From NCBI GenBank assembly GCA_032878915.1, contig JAVQMG010000078.1, positions 4,274,001-4,338,000 on the forward strand: 64,000 nucleotides of DNA, read 5' to 3'. The notes under the pieces are model-generated. The model saw only the letters and a list, made by a program, of their open reading frames with translations. It was not told the origin of the DNA and did not search any database. How positions within the stretch are numbered: the stretch's first letter is position 1; each line of letters starts with the position of its first letter. Source of the stretch: Castanopsis chinensis (Eukaryota > Streptophyta > Magnoliopsida > Fagales > Fagaceae). The position numbers and the translations under genes are program-made. Of the stretch, positions 44,674 to 57,549 are shown in pieces.

Positions 44674-45521
44674 TTGTTCGAAAAAAGAAAAAAGCTAGAA
44701 TTATCTTGGTTTCTTCCACAAATATTTGAATATACCAATTAACTTCCTAAGTATCTCCCTGGATAGCTTCCATCACATTCAGGGCCATATTGAAACTCAG
44801 AACATTTAGCTTACTGATTTTTTGTGCATCATCAATATATACTATAAAACCGAAGATGTATAACCTTATGTGCTCTCTAATTGTTCTTATGCAGCATCTA
44901 CAACTTAATCATAGTTGTGTGTTTACTGTGGTGTCTAAGGTTGGAAATAGGGTGACTATACAATTAGCAAGTTATGCAAAAAATCCAATACAAAGATTGT
45001 TGATAATTTTAAAATTTTCAGTAAACACTTGAATTGAAACTATAGATCCAGTATGAAATAGTCATCAATCAAGGCTACTACACTAGGTTTTATATTTTTT
45101 AGGCATTTTCATTAGATCTACGTGTGTGGAAGTGTCAAATGACTGTGTCGAACACGGGTATAACCACCCCAACTAACGTCGCTATGCAATTTTGTTTCAT
45201 AAAATTATTATTACATTTAGACCCATCTAAAACAAAATAAACATCCCAAAAAATTTTCACAATAACAAAAATTACCAATAGAAAAACTAAAAACAATTAA
45301 GCACAATTGATCGATTTTACCAAAAACGAACAACCCAGCCCTTTTTTTAAAAAAGAAAAGGTTATTAAAATAATTTTGTCATTGAGAGTTTAGCATATTG
45401 ACCACAATGATAAGTGCGAGCCTTATTTGAGTCAGTAGAGCCCCCACTAGCTAAGTTTGAGAGAGTCCTAATAGTAATGAAATGTTTTCGTTGTTGAAGA
45501 CTTATTAGTGCCACAAAGCAC

Positions 45522-45602
<81 letters not shown>

Positions 45603-48600
45603 GGTTTCGCAAAATTTATACAAACTCGTCATTCTAGAGCCATTTGGTATTTGTTCCTATAAAATATTGGAACGTGTAATTTGAACATAATTGGTGGTTT
45701 AAAGGTCAATTTTCATCTCTATACTTTGTTCATTCATATAGGTGGCTGATAGTAGCCCTCGCTAGCTCCTCAGTGTAAGTAAGACCTATTTACTAGGAAG
45801 CCATATAATTTATGGCATAGTCTTCTATTAGTTGCTTCAATCTTTTTATATATATATATATATAATCATTTTAGAAGAAATTTCGATAGTCTCTATTTCT
45901 TGTATTCCTGATGAAGTTGTTTTATAAACTCCAAGAATTCCGACATATGATAGTGTGATAGCTTTCAAAAGACTTAAAATGGTTGGCTTTGTAACACTTG
46001 GATTCTTGTAATGGTCAAGGCATACCTCCTTCTCAAATGACATAGTTGAGGTCACTTTCTTGATGTTTATTATTTTCTAATTAACATTAACGTGTGAGAT
46101 TAATATCGATATACTAAGTAATTAATTAATTAATTATTTATTTAGTTAGTTAGTTATACATATTTATATGTTTTATAAGTTAAGCCTTGTAACAACTTAG
46201 TGCATCAACATGGCGGCTGTCCTATAACCCCATCTAATTATGCAGCTCTAGAGGGCATTTTGTATTGCAAACACCATTTCTCCCAGCTTGTATATTGTAT
46301 TCACACAATTTTCTCATAGACTCATAGCGCAGATCCCACTTGTATATTGTATTTGGCTGAAGAAGTATTTGATTTTCATGGTCAATGTCTCACTTTTTGT
46401 TGTCTTTTAAAATGCAGTTATTATTGCAGCGGGTAGTAATATATCATTTGTTGCATTTATTTTATTTTGTTATATCCATTGTTACATTTGTAATTGTATT
46501 GGTGCAAAATAAAGGTGATAGTGTTAATTACAATGTTGGTTTATTTTGGTTAGATGAAAAAAAATAATTTAATTCCTTCCACCTATTTGATTGATAAAAG
46601 GAAAAACTAATTTCCAAAGTTTATCATGGAATACATTTCCTGATAAGCATAGACAAAATCTGCATAGTGACGTTTTTATCATTTGAAAGTTTCCTTTCCT
46701 TTTAGTAACTTTAGAGGAAATTTTTCAAAAATTCCAAACAAATTTAAATTGAAAAAAAAAAAAAAAAAAGACTGGCAAATGTTTTGAAGGTAGAGTAAAG
46801 AGGATAGGCAGAAAGAATAGACAGTAGAGAGGAATTTTTTTCTCACCCCATATCTTTGTAACAAGATAAAACAAAAGGTACATAGAGCTCATGAAGTTTC
46901 TGCAAAATGATGTCTTGCAAGTCGTTTCACAAAAGCTGGATTTGCATCCCACGCTCAAGCAAACACAACAATACGCCCAACACTGATGATGAGCTGAAAG
47001 CAAAGAGAGAACCAAGTTTTGCCAATTCTCCACCATGAAAATTAGGTATCAGAAGAAACACACCCATAAACAATGAGAAAACCATGTAGTCAAACCATAA
47101 TAAATGATAGGGATTTTAAGCCTCTGGCATAGAGGCTGCTGCATGCTTCATTGATGCAGACTTGATAAGATGGTTGTAATCAAATATACAAGCTGGGAGT
47201 AATCAAATCTCCCATAAGAGCAGCGAGAGGGATAATACCTATATTGGATCCATAATATAACCATTGTGACTGAGAAGCGTTGGTTATTAACTTATTATTT
47301 GAATAATCAAAACCAGAGAGGAATCTTCTAGCAAGTGAATATTAGAGACAAATATAACAATTCCATTTTTGTTTTTTCAATTTGTTCATAATGATCTCCA
47401 AAAGTTTGGACAAAAAATTAGAAAGATAACAACATCAAACACAATATAATGACCAATGAGCTAGTTTGCTAGCAATTCCTGAAGAATATATACAGGTCAA
47501 TACAGTATAAAGGGGCTGATTACCTAGCCTGCAACAAACTAGCATCCTGCAACAAACTAGCATAAAAAATTACAAGGAAATCAAGGCAAGAATAAGCAGC
47601 CTAAGTTCAGCAAAGTGAAGATTAACTACCATGATACCGATAGAATTTAAAGCTTCCAGTATATTCTAAGTAGATGCAAGATTCCTGATATGATACCCCA
47701 GAATAGTATCTCTGCAAAGATGACAGAGTAGAATGCCTACTCTTCTGGAATGCCAAACCCCAACAAAAATGTGCTTCTGAATCCAAGATACCTATCAAAG
47801 TTTAATAGCAAAAAATTAACAACACAAACAAATCAAAAGATTATTATAGAAAAAATGACAAGGAGTAAGACTATGATTAAATTTTGGCAGAGGGTTTTTT
47901 TTTTTTTTTTTTTAATTATAAATTATATAGGTTGATTGCTCAGATTTGCCAAAAGCAAGGTGCGGACCTTGTAGACAATAATCCATGTGTCTATAAGCAA
48001 GACCAATAAGATACATTAGGTTGAATCCACCAATATGAAGATTAAATGCTTGTGCAGGGAAGTAAGATATAATTTGATGGCATTGAATATTAAACAGAAA
48101 AGGAAGACACAAAGACATGGATACGAGAAAGGGAAATGAAAAGTGCCTCCTCAGTGAAGTTTTGGCAAGTTTTGGGAGATTAAAAATGTTCCAAAGCCCA
48201 AGTATGACACCTAGTTTAAGTTGCTTGGTGGGTCTACAACAGTAATACAACACAAGTTCAATAACAGACTACACTTCACAACGTTCACCCCACACTCCTC
48301 TCACGAATTCAATTGGATCACTCACTCCCAACAATCTCAAACCCTTGACCCTCCAACTACCTTCCACTCCCACCTCACCATTAACTCAACCACAAATCTA
48401 CCATTCCTTGGTATACCAACCCATCATCCATAAATCCCTTGGAACTTAGTAGAAATAACTAAAAAGATAACCCATTGGGAATTTTTTATTTGGTATCAGT
48501 GTAAGCCCAAAGAAATTACAAAATAACCAAAAAAAAAAAAAAAAAAATCCTCCACAAAACATGATCAAATTCACAAAACTAAATCAAGATTATTATTTAT

Positions 48601-48700
48601 TAAACACAACTAAATTCTGAAACTTCCTTCTAACTATTATTATTTTAAAGTTTAGTCACATACGGAGGCTCAGGGCTACCAAGCTTTGGAATGATTGTTG
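44674..48700. other. No recognisable gene
   Basis: AT-rich DNA with (TC)n at 45525-45600, (TA)n at 45847-45864, ATTA/GTTA repeats at 46117-46156 and A/T runs. Short frames at 46725-47036 (minus) and 47912-48253 (minus, 113 codons, MLYYCCRPTKQLK) show no domain I know. The latter is long enough to be worth a database check but has no other support. Confidence 0.4.
45525..45600. repeat. (TC)38 microsatellite
   Basis: An uninterrupted TC run of about 76 bp. Confidence 0.97.
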
Positions 48701-48769
48701 GGGCTTGTCATTGTTACAGGTCCTTAGATTTTGGGGATGTTTAGAAAACTATGAACATCAAACAGAGCA

Positions 48770-48921
48770 AGGAATATAATGTCCCCAGGTAAGTCTTCAA
48801 CCCAAACCTGAAGTTCTAGCCTAACCTGAGATTTCTTTGCCAAAGCATTAGCAATCTTATTACAATTTTGTTTCACATGGCAATAGTGATCCAGGCAATC
48901 AATGGTGGACTGCCAAGCCCT
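48770..48921 (-). pseudogene. LINE RNase H-domain remnant
   Basis: The minus strand reads CHVKQNCNKIANALAKKS and then QVWVEDLPGDI, the end of the RNase H domain (the 'H.RR.GNKVADALAKKA' segment) of plant L1-type LINEs. It is isolated, with no flanking polymerase. Confidence 0.55.
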
Positions 48922-49044
48922 TCGGGGTAGAGATTAATTTGTCAAATGTATAAGAACCGAAGCCCAAACAAAACAATAATAGCATAAACCCACAAAGTTG
49001 AGAGAAATAATATTAACCCATCTCAGCGTTAATCATATGTAAAG

Positions 49045-49260
49045 AGAGAACTTGAAGATTGCCGATGGCGTCGCCGATTTAGAATGGAAGAGAAGAAGCG
49101 CCGTCGAGTCGTATGGGAAGAGATGAAGTGCCGCCGAGTTGGATTGGATATGAGTGCGCCGTCGATTTGAGGATGGATTGGAAGAGACGAAGTTAGAGAG
49201 CAGCGCCAACGATTTGGATCGGATGAGAAGAAGCGCCGCCGATATGAGGGCTTTGTTTAG
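49045..49260. repeat. GC-rich degenerate minisatellite
   Basis: About five to six units built on 'gcgccgtcgatttggattgga' and 'gagaagaagcgccg', spaced 35-46 bp. It is markedly richer in GC than the neighbours. The frame at 49033-49302 (minus) is a repeat translation. It may belong to the Helitron ending at 49720. Confidence 0.55.
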
Positions 49261-49690
49261 AGAGGCAAACGTGAGACAGAGCAAGCAGAGGGAGAGAAGC
49301 AAACGTGAGAGGAGAAAAGTTTGATGAATGTTAAATTTTTTGTTTATATGTAAAACCTGTTTAATCGGTAACCAAAACCCATTAAAATTACATCTACGAT
49401 CAAGATTAAAACAATACTAAATTAACGGTTCAGATTTAGGTGAGTTTCACATTTTTTAGTTCAAAAATGCCCTCACACTCCTATATTTAAGTAGAAATAA
49501 AACTAAAGGACAATATGGAAAAAATGTAAATTTAACTCCCACTAAAACATTGCCTAAAAAATAGGACCACTTTCCTGTTAATTTTCAAATTACTCTATCC
49601 ATTTATAAATTAAATTCTCAAAATAAAAATTATATATACATATGTAAAATGAAAACACAGTTTTTTTTTTCTAAACAAAAAAGTCTCATC

Positions 49691-49719
49691 GTACGCGCGA
49701 AGCGCGTGTGATAAGGCTA

Positions 49720-49721
<2 letters not shown>
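49691..49721 (+). mobile_element. Probable Helitron 3' terminus
   Basis: ACGCGC-gaa-GCGCGT stem-loop (49693-49707), nine bases, then CTAG followed by T (49717-49721). This closely fits the Helitron 3' signature. The 5' end is not placed. A (TA)n tract starts directly after it (49722-49760). Confidence 0.6.
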
Positions 49722-49765
<44 letters not shown>

Positions 49766-49869
49766 TTTTTCAAATGAGGTGAATGTTAATGGAATACATT
49801 TGGAAGGTTTTTTAATTATTTGTTTAAAATATTTTTTATTTAGTCGTTATCTAAGATTATCCCATTAAC

Positions 49870-50218
49870 GTTCGTGCAATAATATGGCGGCAATGATTGC
49901 CAGTGGGCCGAAGTTGAGTACAAATGATGAAGCAGAAACGCTTGCACGTAGAAGAGCCCTTGAATTTGTTGTGGATGCTGGTTTCTCATGGCTGATTATT
50001 GAGGGTGATAATGTCAATGTGATACAAGCTAGGTAATGTGGTGGTTTGATCCATGGTTTACAGTGGGTTAGTATTTGCAGCACTAGGAAGGGTGGAAATA
50101 AGGTTGCACATGTTCTTGCACAACATACTAAGAATACTTTATATGAGAATTTGTATTGGATGGAGGATTCCCCTCTACCAGCAATAAAAGCATTGTATCA
50201 AGATGCTTTATTATTATG
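49870..50218 (+). pseudogene. LINE RNase H fragment, copy 1
   Basis: Reads AMIASGPKLSTNDEAETLAR, RRALEFVVDAGFSWLIIEGD, NVNVIQAR then a stop, then HGLQWVSICSTRKGGNKVAH and LYWMEDSPLP-IKALYQDALLL and stop. It is homologous to 53240-53617 but lacks about 35 bp after 'caagc', which causes the internal TAA. Confidence 0.8.
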
Positions 50219-51224
50219 AATGAATGAGCGATCCTTTCTATAAAAAAAAAAAAAATGTAATTATCGTCTTGCATTATTGTAAGAAATTAATACCTAATTA
50301 AAAGTGACATAAATTTTGGACCATATTTTGCTTTACTTATATATATTGGATGTTGTGTTTGATTTTTGAGCACAATTGGTCTCTTAATTTATTATTATTT
50401 TTTTGTTGAGATAAACGGTAGAAGATCCCTTAAGTTTTAAGTGAGTGTTATTAGTCCTTCAAGTTTCAATAATGAACACTGTTAATCCTTTATTAATTGT
50501 CGTTAGTATTATTGTCTATGTGGCTAATGGAATAGTGACATGACATCTTTTTAACGGCAATGATTGCCAGTGGGCCAAAGTTGAGTACAAATGATGAAGC
50601 ATAAATGCTTGCACGTAGAAGAGCCCTTGAATTTGTTGTGGATGCTGGTTTCTCATGGCTGATTCTTGAGGGTGATAATGTCAATGTGATACAAGCTAGG
50701 TAATGTGGTGGTTTGATCCATGGTTTACAGTGGGTTAGTATTTGCAGCACTAGGAGGGGTGGAAATAAGGTTGCACATGTTTTTGCACAACATACTAAGA
50801 ATACTTTAGATGAGAATTTGTATTGGATGGAGGATTCCCCTCTACTAGCAATAAAAGCATTGTATCAAGATGCTTTATTATTATGAATGAATGAGCGATC
50901 CTTTCTATAAAAAAAAAAAAATGTAATTATCGTCTCGCATTATTGTAAGAAATTAATACCTAATTAAAAGTGACATAAATTTCGGACCATATTTTGCTTT
51001 ACTTATATATATTGGATGTTGTGTTTGATTTTTGAGTACAATTGGTCTCTTAATTATTATTATTATTATTTTTTTTTTGAGATAAATGGTAGAAGATCCC
51101 TTTAAGTTTTAAGTGAGTGTTATTAGTCCTTCAAGTTTCAATAATGAACATTGTTAATCCTTTATTAATTGTCATTAGTATTATTGTCTATGTGGCTAAT
51201 GGAATAGTGACATGACATCTTTTT
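49891..51224 (+). repeat. 667-bp direct tandem duplication
   Basis: 49891-50557 and 50558-51224 are nearly identical, each running from 'caatgattgccagtgggcc' to 'gacatgacatctttttaa'. Each copy carries a LINE RNase H fragment, its A-rich tail and about 270 bp of downstream DNA. The duplication therefore happened after LINE insertion, by a non-LINE mechanism. Confidence 0.9.
50550..50886 (+). pseudogene. LINE RNase H fragment, copy 2
   Basis: Tandem copy of the previous entry with the same internal deletion, plus a new stop ('gaagcataaatgc', TAA in place of the GAA codon of copy 1). Confidence 0.8.
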
Positions 51225-51229
51225 AATTG

Positions 51230-51840
51230 ATTTGGCACAGAACCACATTAGCAATTTAGGAAAAAAAAAAATTAACAGATCATATTTTAGATAAAGAATT
51301 CATCAAGATTTTAAAAACCGTTAAAACACTCATTTAAAAACAAACACACACACACACACTCACACAAAACCAAACAATAGATCATTGGCGAGCAAGTCCT
51401 ACAGGTAAGTTTATCTGTGTCCTTCTAGGTCTCTCCATCAGTGTCCAAGCCTCCACGCTTCTTGAACCTTAAAATCCTTACAAAACTGTTCGGCCACATT
51501 CCAAACCTACATCTTGCCTTCGTTTCCATCCACCATGGAAAGTCCTCCATAACAACTCAACCATCCATATCCGAATTCTCCACCAACCTAAGCACCTAAT
51601 TACTGAAATATCTCCATTCCATAAATACTTGGAAAGCGTGGAAAGGAATTGTAAATCGTAAATGTATCGAAGTACAAATTGTCAAATTATAATTTATGCC
51701 TCTCAAACCAGACAAGGTTTAAGACATTATCTTTTTTCATTTAAAAAAAAAAAAAACTCCTTCCAACATTACTAGGTTAATAATTATTATAATTTACAAA
51801 AAGGCTAATTGCTGGTTCATCTGAATGAAATCCAATAGGC
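51230..51840. other. No gene recognised between LINE pieces
   Basis: Contains an (AC)n-like tract at 51343-51365 and an unassigned CT-rich stretch (51400-51600). Nothing else is supported. Confidence 0.4.
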
Positions 51841-51844
51841 GTGG

Positions 51845-53640
51845 ATGCTGAAAGTAAATTCTCATAAATTCTCACCAATAGGCAATGAATTAGATAATTT
51901 GTGTGCCAAATTTTGGTGGGGTCAAGTAGGCAATGAAAGGAATATTCATTGGGAGAATTGGGATAAGCTATCAACTTCAAAGATGGAGGGTGGTATGGGA
52001 TTTCGGGATTTGAGAGATTTTAATTTAGCTATGTTGGCTAAACAAGGTTAGAGAATGAGCCAAGGCAATGATTCATTGTTATACAAGTGCTTCAAAGCAA
52101 GGTATTTTCCTCGGTCCTCTTTTCTTGATGCTAAAGAATCACTTGGATGTTCTTATGTGTGGAGAAGCTTGATGGCTGCACTAGCTATCCTTAGACCGTT
52201 CTACTGTTGGAGAGTTGGAAACGGGTCTTCAATGAGTGTATTAGGGGATAAATGGATCCTCAATCTCCCCACAAACAAAGTTCTTCATCCAATCCATGAG
52301 CTAGCTGATGAGATGGCTATCTTAAAATTAATTAATCCGGAGTTGCATGTATGGAGAAGTGATATGATCATGTCATTGTTTCATAGAGAAGATGCCGAAG
52401 CAATATGCAAAATTCCACTTAGCTGAAGGGCTGTCTCAAATTCAATCATTTGATGTACAAAAAAAATGGGAAGTTCTCTGTTAAATCAGCATATAAGATA
52501 GCAAAAAGGATTCAAGGTAATGGAAATAGGGCAGAATCTTCAAGGGGCTGTGCCGGGAAAATTATTTGGCCAGTGTTGTGGAAACTTTGTATAACAAATG
52601 AAATCAAACTTTTTAGGTGGAGGACATGCAATAATATTTTTCCTACAAGGTTCAATCTAGCAAGGAGAAGGATCATTTATGATGACAAATGCCCAATCTG
52701 TATCAAGGAATTAGAGTCATCCATTCATGCCTTATGGGAGTGTGCTATGGTGCAAGACGTGTGGGCAGGTAGCATTTCAAAACTGCAGAAGGGTTGTTTA
52801 GGTTTCTATGATGTCTTATAGTTTATGGAGCATTTGGTGAACAGGCTTTGATAGACGAAATGGAGTTGTTTTAGGTTTAATGTTGGTTATTTGGAACCAA
52901 CATAATTGTGTAGTGTATGGGGGGAAGTTGAAGGACCCAACCAGCCTTAACAAGAGAGTAGAGGAGTATTTAGAGGAGTTTAAACAAGCTCAAATGCACT
53001 TGACTATGAGTCTGACGGTGCAAACAAGCAATGGAGTCTGGCAGCCACCTCCACCTACGGTATACAAGGTAAATTTTGATGTAACAATATTTTCAGGGAT
53101 GTAGAAATCTGATATAGGAGCAATAATTCGTAATGAGAAGGGTGAGGTTATGGCAGGAATGACTTTTGATGTAGCAATATTTTCAAGGATGTAGAAATCT
53201 GATATAGGAGCAATAATTCGTAATGAGAAGGGTGAGGTTATGGCAGGAATGACTGCTATTAGGCCGAAGGTTGATACACGTAAGGACGCTGAATTTCTTG
53301 CATGCAAAAGGTCTCTTAAGTTCGCTATGGATGCTGGATTCACTAGACTGATGATAGTGAGAGATAATGTCAATGTCATCCAAGCCATCTCATCATCTGT
53401 GGCTAACTTTTCTTTTCTAGGCAATGTAGTGGATGATATTCATCATTTGATCTATGGTTTACAGTGGGCTACGAGTAGTAGGATTAGTAGGGGAGGTAAT
53501 AAGGTAGCACATGTTCTTGTTCAACATGCTAGAAATTTAGATGATGATTTGTATTGGATGGAAAATTCTCCTCCACCAACATTGGAAGCCTTGTATCAGG
53601 ATGCTTTATTATTATGATTAACTAAATGAATGTTTCTTTC
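51845..53640 (+). pseudogene. 5'-truncated L1-type LINE: reverse-transcriptase end, zinc-binding region, RNase H
   Basis: In order: CAKFWWGQVGNERNIHWENW, MGFRDLRDFNLAMLAKQG with a stop in the next codon (TGG to TAG), KCFKARYFPRSSF and CWRVGNGSSMSVLGDKWI; then the zinc-binding segment FRWRTCNNIFPTRFNLARR with CPIC and HALWEC; then RNase H (MLVIWNQHNCVVYGG, KRSLKFAMDAGFTRLMIVRD, GGNKVAHVLVQHARN) ending DALLL and stop at 53617. Several stops break the frame, and the catalytic polymerase core is absent. An A-rich tail follows at 53642-53654. A 90-bp direct duplication sits at 53074-53253. Confidence 0.9.
53074..53253 (+). repeat. 90-bp in-frame tandem duplication inside the LINE
   Basis: 53074-53163 and 53164-53253 differ at about two positions. 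Both carry the same 'gggatgtag/aggatgtag' stop, so the stop predates the duplication. Confidence 0.92.
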
Positions 53641-53646
53641 TCAAAA

Positions 53647-53654
<8 letters not shown>

Positions 53655-53682
<28 letters not shown>

Positions 53683-54530
53683 TCGACTAGTTTTTTAAAC
53701 ATAATGAATTTGACATGTTAAGTAATTATATTAATTGCCCATATGACATTATGCCACATCAAATGTAGTGAGTTTATCAAAATTGAATTTTATAATATTT
53801 TAATTTTAAAAGATGCAACATCAATTAAAAATATGTCAGGTTAGTATTTGTTAGTCACATAAGTAATAACATTAACGGCAGTTAAAAAAATAACTAATAA
53901 TACTCATTATTGAAACTTGAAGGACCAATAGCACTTACTTAAAACTTAAGGGACTAATTATGCTCACAAGATAAATTTTAGGAACCAAAAGTGTAGTTTC
54001 ACCTTAATTTTTCCTAAAATATGTAGTTGATTTGTAATCATTTTTTTAGTACATGCTATCATTTGTATTTTTTTTTTAAGGAAAACTAATAGGTAATAAC
54101 TCAATGGAAATTAAGGGAACGGGTAACGAAGGAGTTTTTTTTTTTGGAAATATAAGATAGAAATTCTTCTTTAGTCTAATCTAAGTGTATATGTGTGTAA
54201 AACTCCTTTCTGGAAACTTGAATCCTGGTCCTTGCCCCTCCTTCCCCACACTCAAAAAGCATTTATATTTGTAAAGTGACCATCACATTAAGAGTGTGTG
54301 GTGATAAGAAGAAGTTAATATAATGAAAAAGTTGAAAAAGAAAATTAGATTTTATGAGCCCAAAATAAATAAATAAAAAACTAGAAAAATTTCATATCAA
54401 ATTTTTAAATATATATACATAGTAAAGTAACAAAAGAAATTTGAAAAACAAAGAATTTTGAGTATCTTTACATTAAATTATTGAAAAAATTGGTTTACAT
54501 TTAAATATTAGAAGAAGTTAATTGTAATAT
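53655..54530. other. (TA)n tract and AT-rich spacer
   Basis: (TA)n at 53655-53682, then AT-rich DNA with no recognisable gene or element. Confidence 0.5.
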
Positions 54531-56760
54531 AGATATGGATTTGAAAATGGACAAGCAAATATTCCCAAATACAGTTTTATAATTTACAGCAGTAGTTCGA
54601 ATTTGGACTTTCGTTTAGACCATGCCACTTTTGTCACGAGCCATTTGCTGTCGACTTCTCTCATGCCCAAGGTAAAGTAAATAAATGTTTATTATGAATC
54701 AGAAGATTTTTATTTTATTTTTCAACCCTCATGTCAAACGGCCTTTAAAATGTGAATGTGTAAATTTACAATATACAGATAAATATAATGCTGATTATGC
54801 TTTTGTTTTTGCTGATTAGATTATACTATTTCATTGATTTGGAGGATTAGCCGACTAGCTAACGTGACTTTTTTTTAAAGTCATACTTAAATATATAAAA
54901 TGGCTCAATTCATTTTTCATTTTAGAAACCTAGATACATCAAACCGCCTCTGTCTACAACAATAATTAACCTTTTAAAAATGTCATTCCGATGGAGCAAG
55001 CCTTTCACATCATTATAGTGTACTATCACATACAGCTTGCTTTGCATGTGTTTGGACATTACTTTAAAGTTACAAGTAACGAGCACTCCCAAAATGTTAG
55101 GGTGGAGGGTATCTCCTAGGGTTAGGGCCATTTCTCTTTTACTCTTTTAATCTTTTTTTTTTTTTTTTAATCATCTAGATAAACTTGATAGATTTGGTAA
55201 AAGAAAACTCTTTTTGCCACAGGAAAAAAAAAAATAAAGAAAGAAAGAAAAGAGAAATATTTGATGGGCTGAGCAGACCAACGAAAGATGACATGTTCCA
55301 TCTATCATCTTGGGCCCAATATTAAGACTGTCCAAAATGAAACCTAGGAAATAGAAGCTTCTATTTTAGATTCTCTTCCTTTCACTCTTTGTAGGTGCCT
55401 TCATCGAGTTTGGAACTATAATCATTTGAATCATCATTTGGCTCCATATGTGGGAAACATGCAGTTGTCTAAGACAAAGATTGTATGTTTAATGACCCAA
55501 AAAAAAGTGCTAGTAACTTACGTACTATATGTCTATATCGCAATCTCCCTCACTTAAGTCCTTAAATTGTGATGCATGTAAGTTCAATCTATATATAAAG
55601 AAGGTTTTAACCTCAAATGTGATTTGATAATAGTTGATTTTTAATTATTTTTAATACGTGGTGAACATTGAAAATGTATATTTTGAGTGATTGCTTGTTT
55701 TAATTTCATTTGATAAGTGTACGGTGAATTGTTAATATTGGACAATATGCATTAATAGATAAATTTTCAAATAGTGTTGAAGGATGTTTAACACCTATCA
55801 TCCCATAACTTAGCCTCCTAACTTAAATTTGGGACTATAGGCTATGTAGTCTTTTCCGTGTAACTATCATCCTTGAAGATTGTCAATAGATCATAAAGAC
55901 CTTGTAACGTATTTTCTTGTAATCGTTTTACTATTTTGTAAACTAAGATATATGTAATGTTTTTCTTAATATTTCCATTTATAAGTGGCGGTTCTATGTA
56001 AGAGAATCCATAATTCACTATTTCTTGAGTGCATTCAATTAGTCTTGATAACCTATAGAAAAATGATCATAACTAGCTTCTACTAGATATTTTAAATTGC
56101 ACACATTTAGGTGCATTGCAAACTAGAGACATAAAATTTTTCAATGATATATAACAATAGCAGGGATATTCTTTAAGACAATTCTAGAATAAATTTAGAA
56201 AATGAATTAAAAATGATAAATAAGGTTCTTTAATTATTCACCAACTTTATTTCAATATTTATTAAGTTATTTGCTTGATCATGGGACACTCTGGTGTCAT
56301 TTGTTTTCAGTCCACACCAATGTTTAACTATTATTTAAAGAACTATAAATTTATGCTTACAGAAAAATAGGAAAGAAAATATATAAGTAATGATTATGAT
56401 ATCATATAAAATATTTAGATTTGAAAAGGTGCAAATTAAAAGATTTTTGTCTTATTCATTCCTCTCTTTTTTTCCTGACATGTGACATATATTTGGCCAT
56501 TCTTCTAGGTCCTTCATAATTTGAAGTCCGACGATGAAAATATTCTGCATAAATTTTAATTATATCTTGCCAATAATATTAAAAAATTATTTTTAAAATT
56601 TCTTCATATAATCTCTATATCATCTTTATATATTACTTTCATGCACATTACACAAGTTAGTGACTAATTACTATTAATAACAATACACATAAACATCAAC
56701 AAAATAACAATAAACATGAACATGAACATAACTAATAAAATTAATAATCATGATGATGAT
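54530..56760 (+). repeat. Cluster block copy 4 (uninterrupted)
   Basis: Joins segments equivalent to 27655-28010 and 30600-32800 in one continuous 2.2-kb run without the insertions found in copies 2 and 3. It is the best available reference for the ancestral block. The minus-strand frame 55131-54922 pairs with 30952-30743. Confidence 0.85.
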
Positions 56761-56849
56761 TATTCCAATCAAGAGAGGCAAACGTGAGGTCTAATTAAAC
56801 TACAATCAATTTTGTAGGTAAATTTTTATATATACATTTTTTTTTTTTT

Positions 56850-57445
56850 ATATGTTAGGAAACCATGATACATAATTAAAGCAAAATTGAGTGTTTATGT
56901 TTTGTCAGATTTTGTTTTTATTTGAGATATATTAAACTATGATTCTTTGTTTGACCAAATAGATAAGTTGCATTGAGATTTTTTCAATGCTTTATATCTA
57001 TTTTTCAGTATTTTATGCCAAGGGATGGGATTCATAATTCACCGAGAACTTCTAATTAGACCTTTTTTCTTTTTTTTTTTTTTTTTTTTTTTTTTGGGCA
57101 GAAACAAGCATATTTAAGTAGCAGTATCTTACATATTCTGTAACAAACGCTATTTATACTATCATGTTTTAAGAAAAAATAAAACGCATATAATTCTATA
57201 ACTTTGGATTGAAAACGGGAGACAAGTATTCTTATAAAGTTTCGAATGGACACATACTGTATGAGTACAAATGTATGTTTTCACTAACTAGGGTACCCTG
57301 TGAAAGAATTCCATCAAAAACATAACTAGCTTCCCTTCCCAAGTAGTCTATTCTCATCAAATTCTCTTGTGGCCTCTAATAGTTCTTTATATGTAATAGT
57401 AACAATTAGCAATTTCATTTTTAATGGAATTAGGGTGGGGGGGGG
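56850..57445 (-). pseudogene. LRR receptor-like kinase fragment, inverted copy
   Basis: Minus-strand reading from 57430: VTITYKELLEATREFDENRL, then LGKGS and a stop made by a small deletion in the glycine loop. Then FDGILSQGTLVSENIHLYSY in shifted frames, and RNFIRILVSRFQSKVI, which fits the 'HRNLIRI' kinase segment. The remainder down to 56850 matches 35800-36010 inverted. It lacks the solo LTR present in its partner. Confidence 0.65.
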
Positions 57446-57549
57446 GGGGGAGGAATCACTAAAATATCTTATTGATGGAAATATGCATGTACATAGCGGA
57501 AAATTAATGGATATACTTCATTCGCAATTGATAACATGTATTATGTAAA

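Noticed and set aside
46725..47036. 103-codon minus-strand frame
   Set aside because: Ends in an A/T homopolymer translation and shows no family resemblance.
47912..48253. 113-codon minus-strand frame
   Set aside because: Open but without recognisable motif, splice partners or codon signal. Not enough to call a gene; mentioned in the gap entry.
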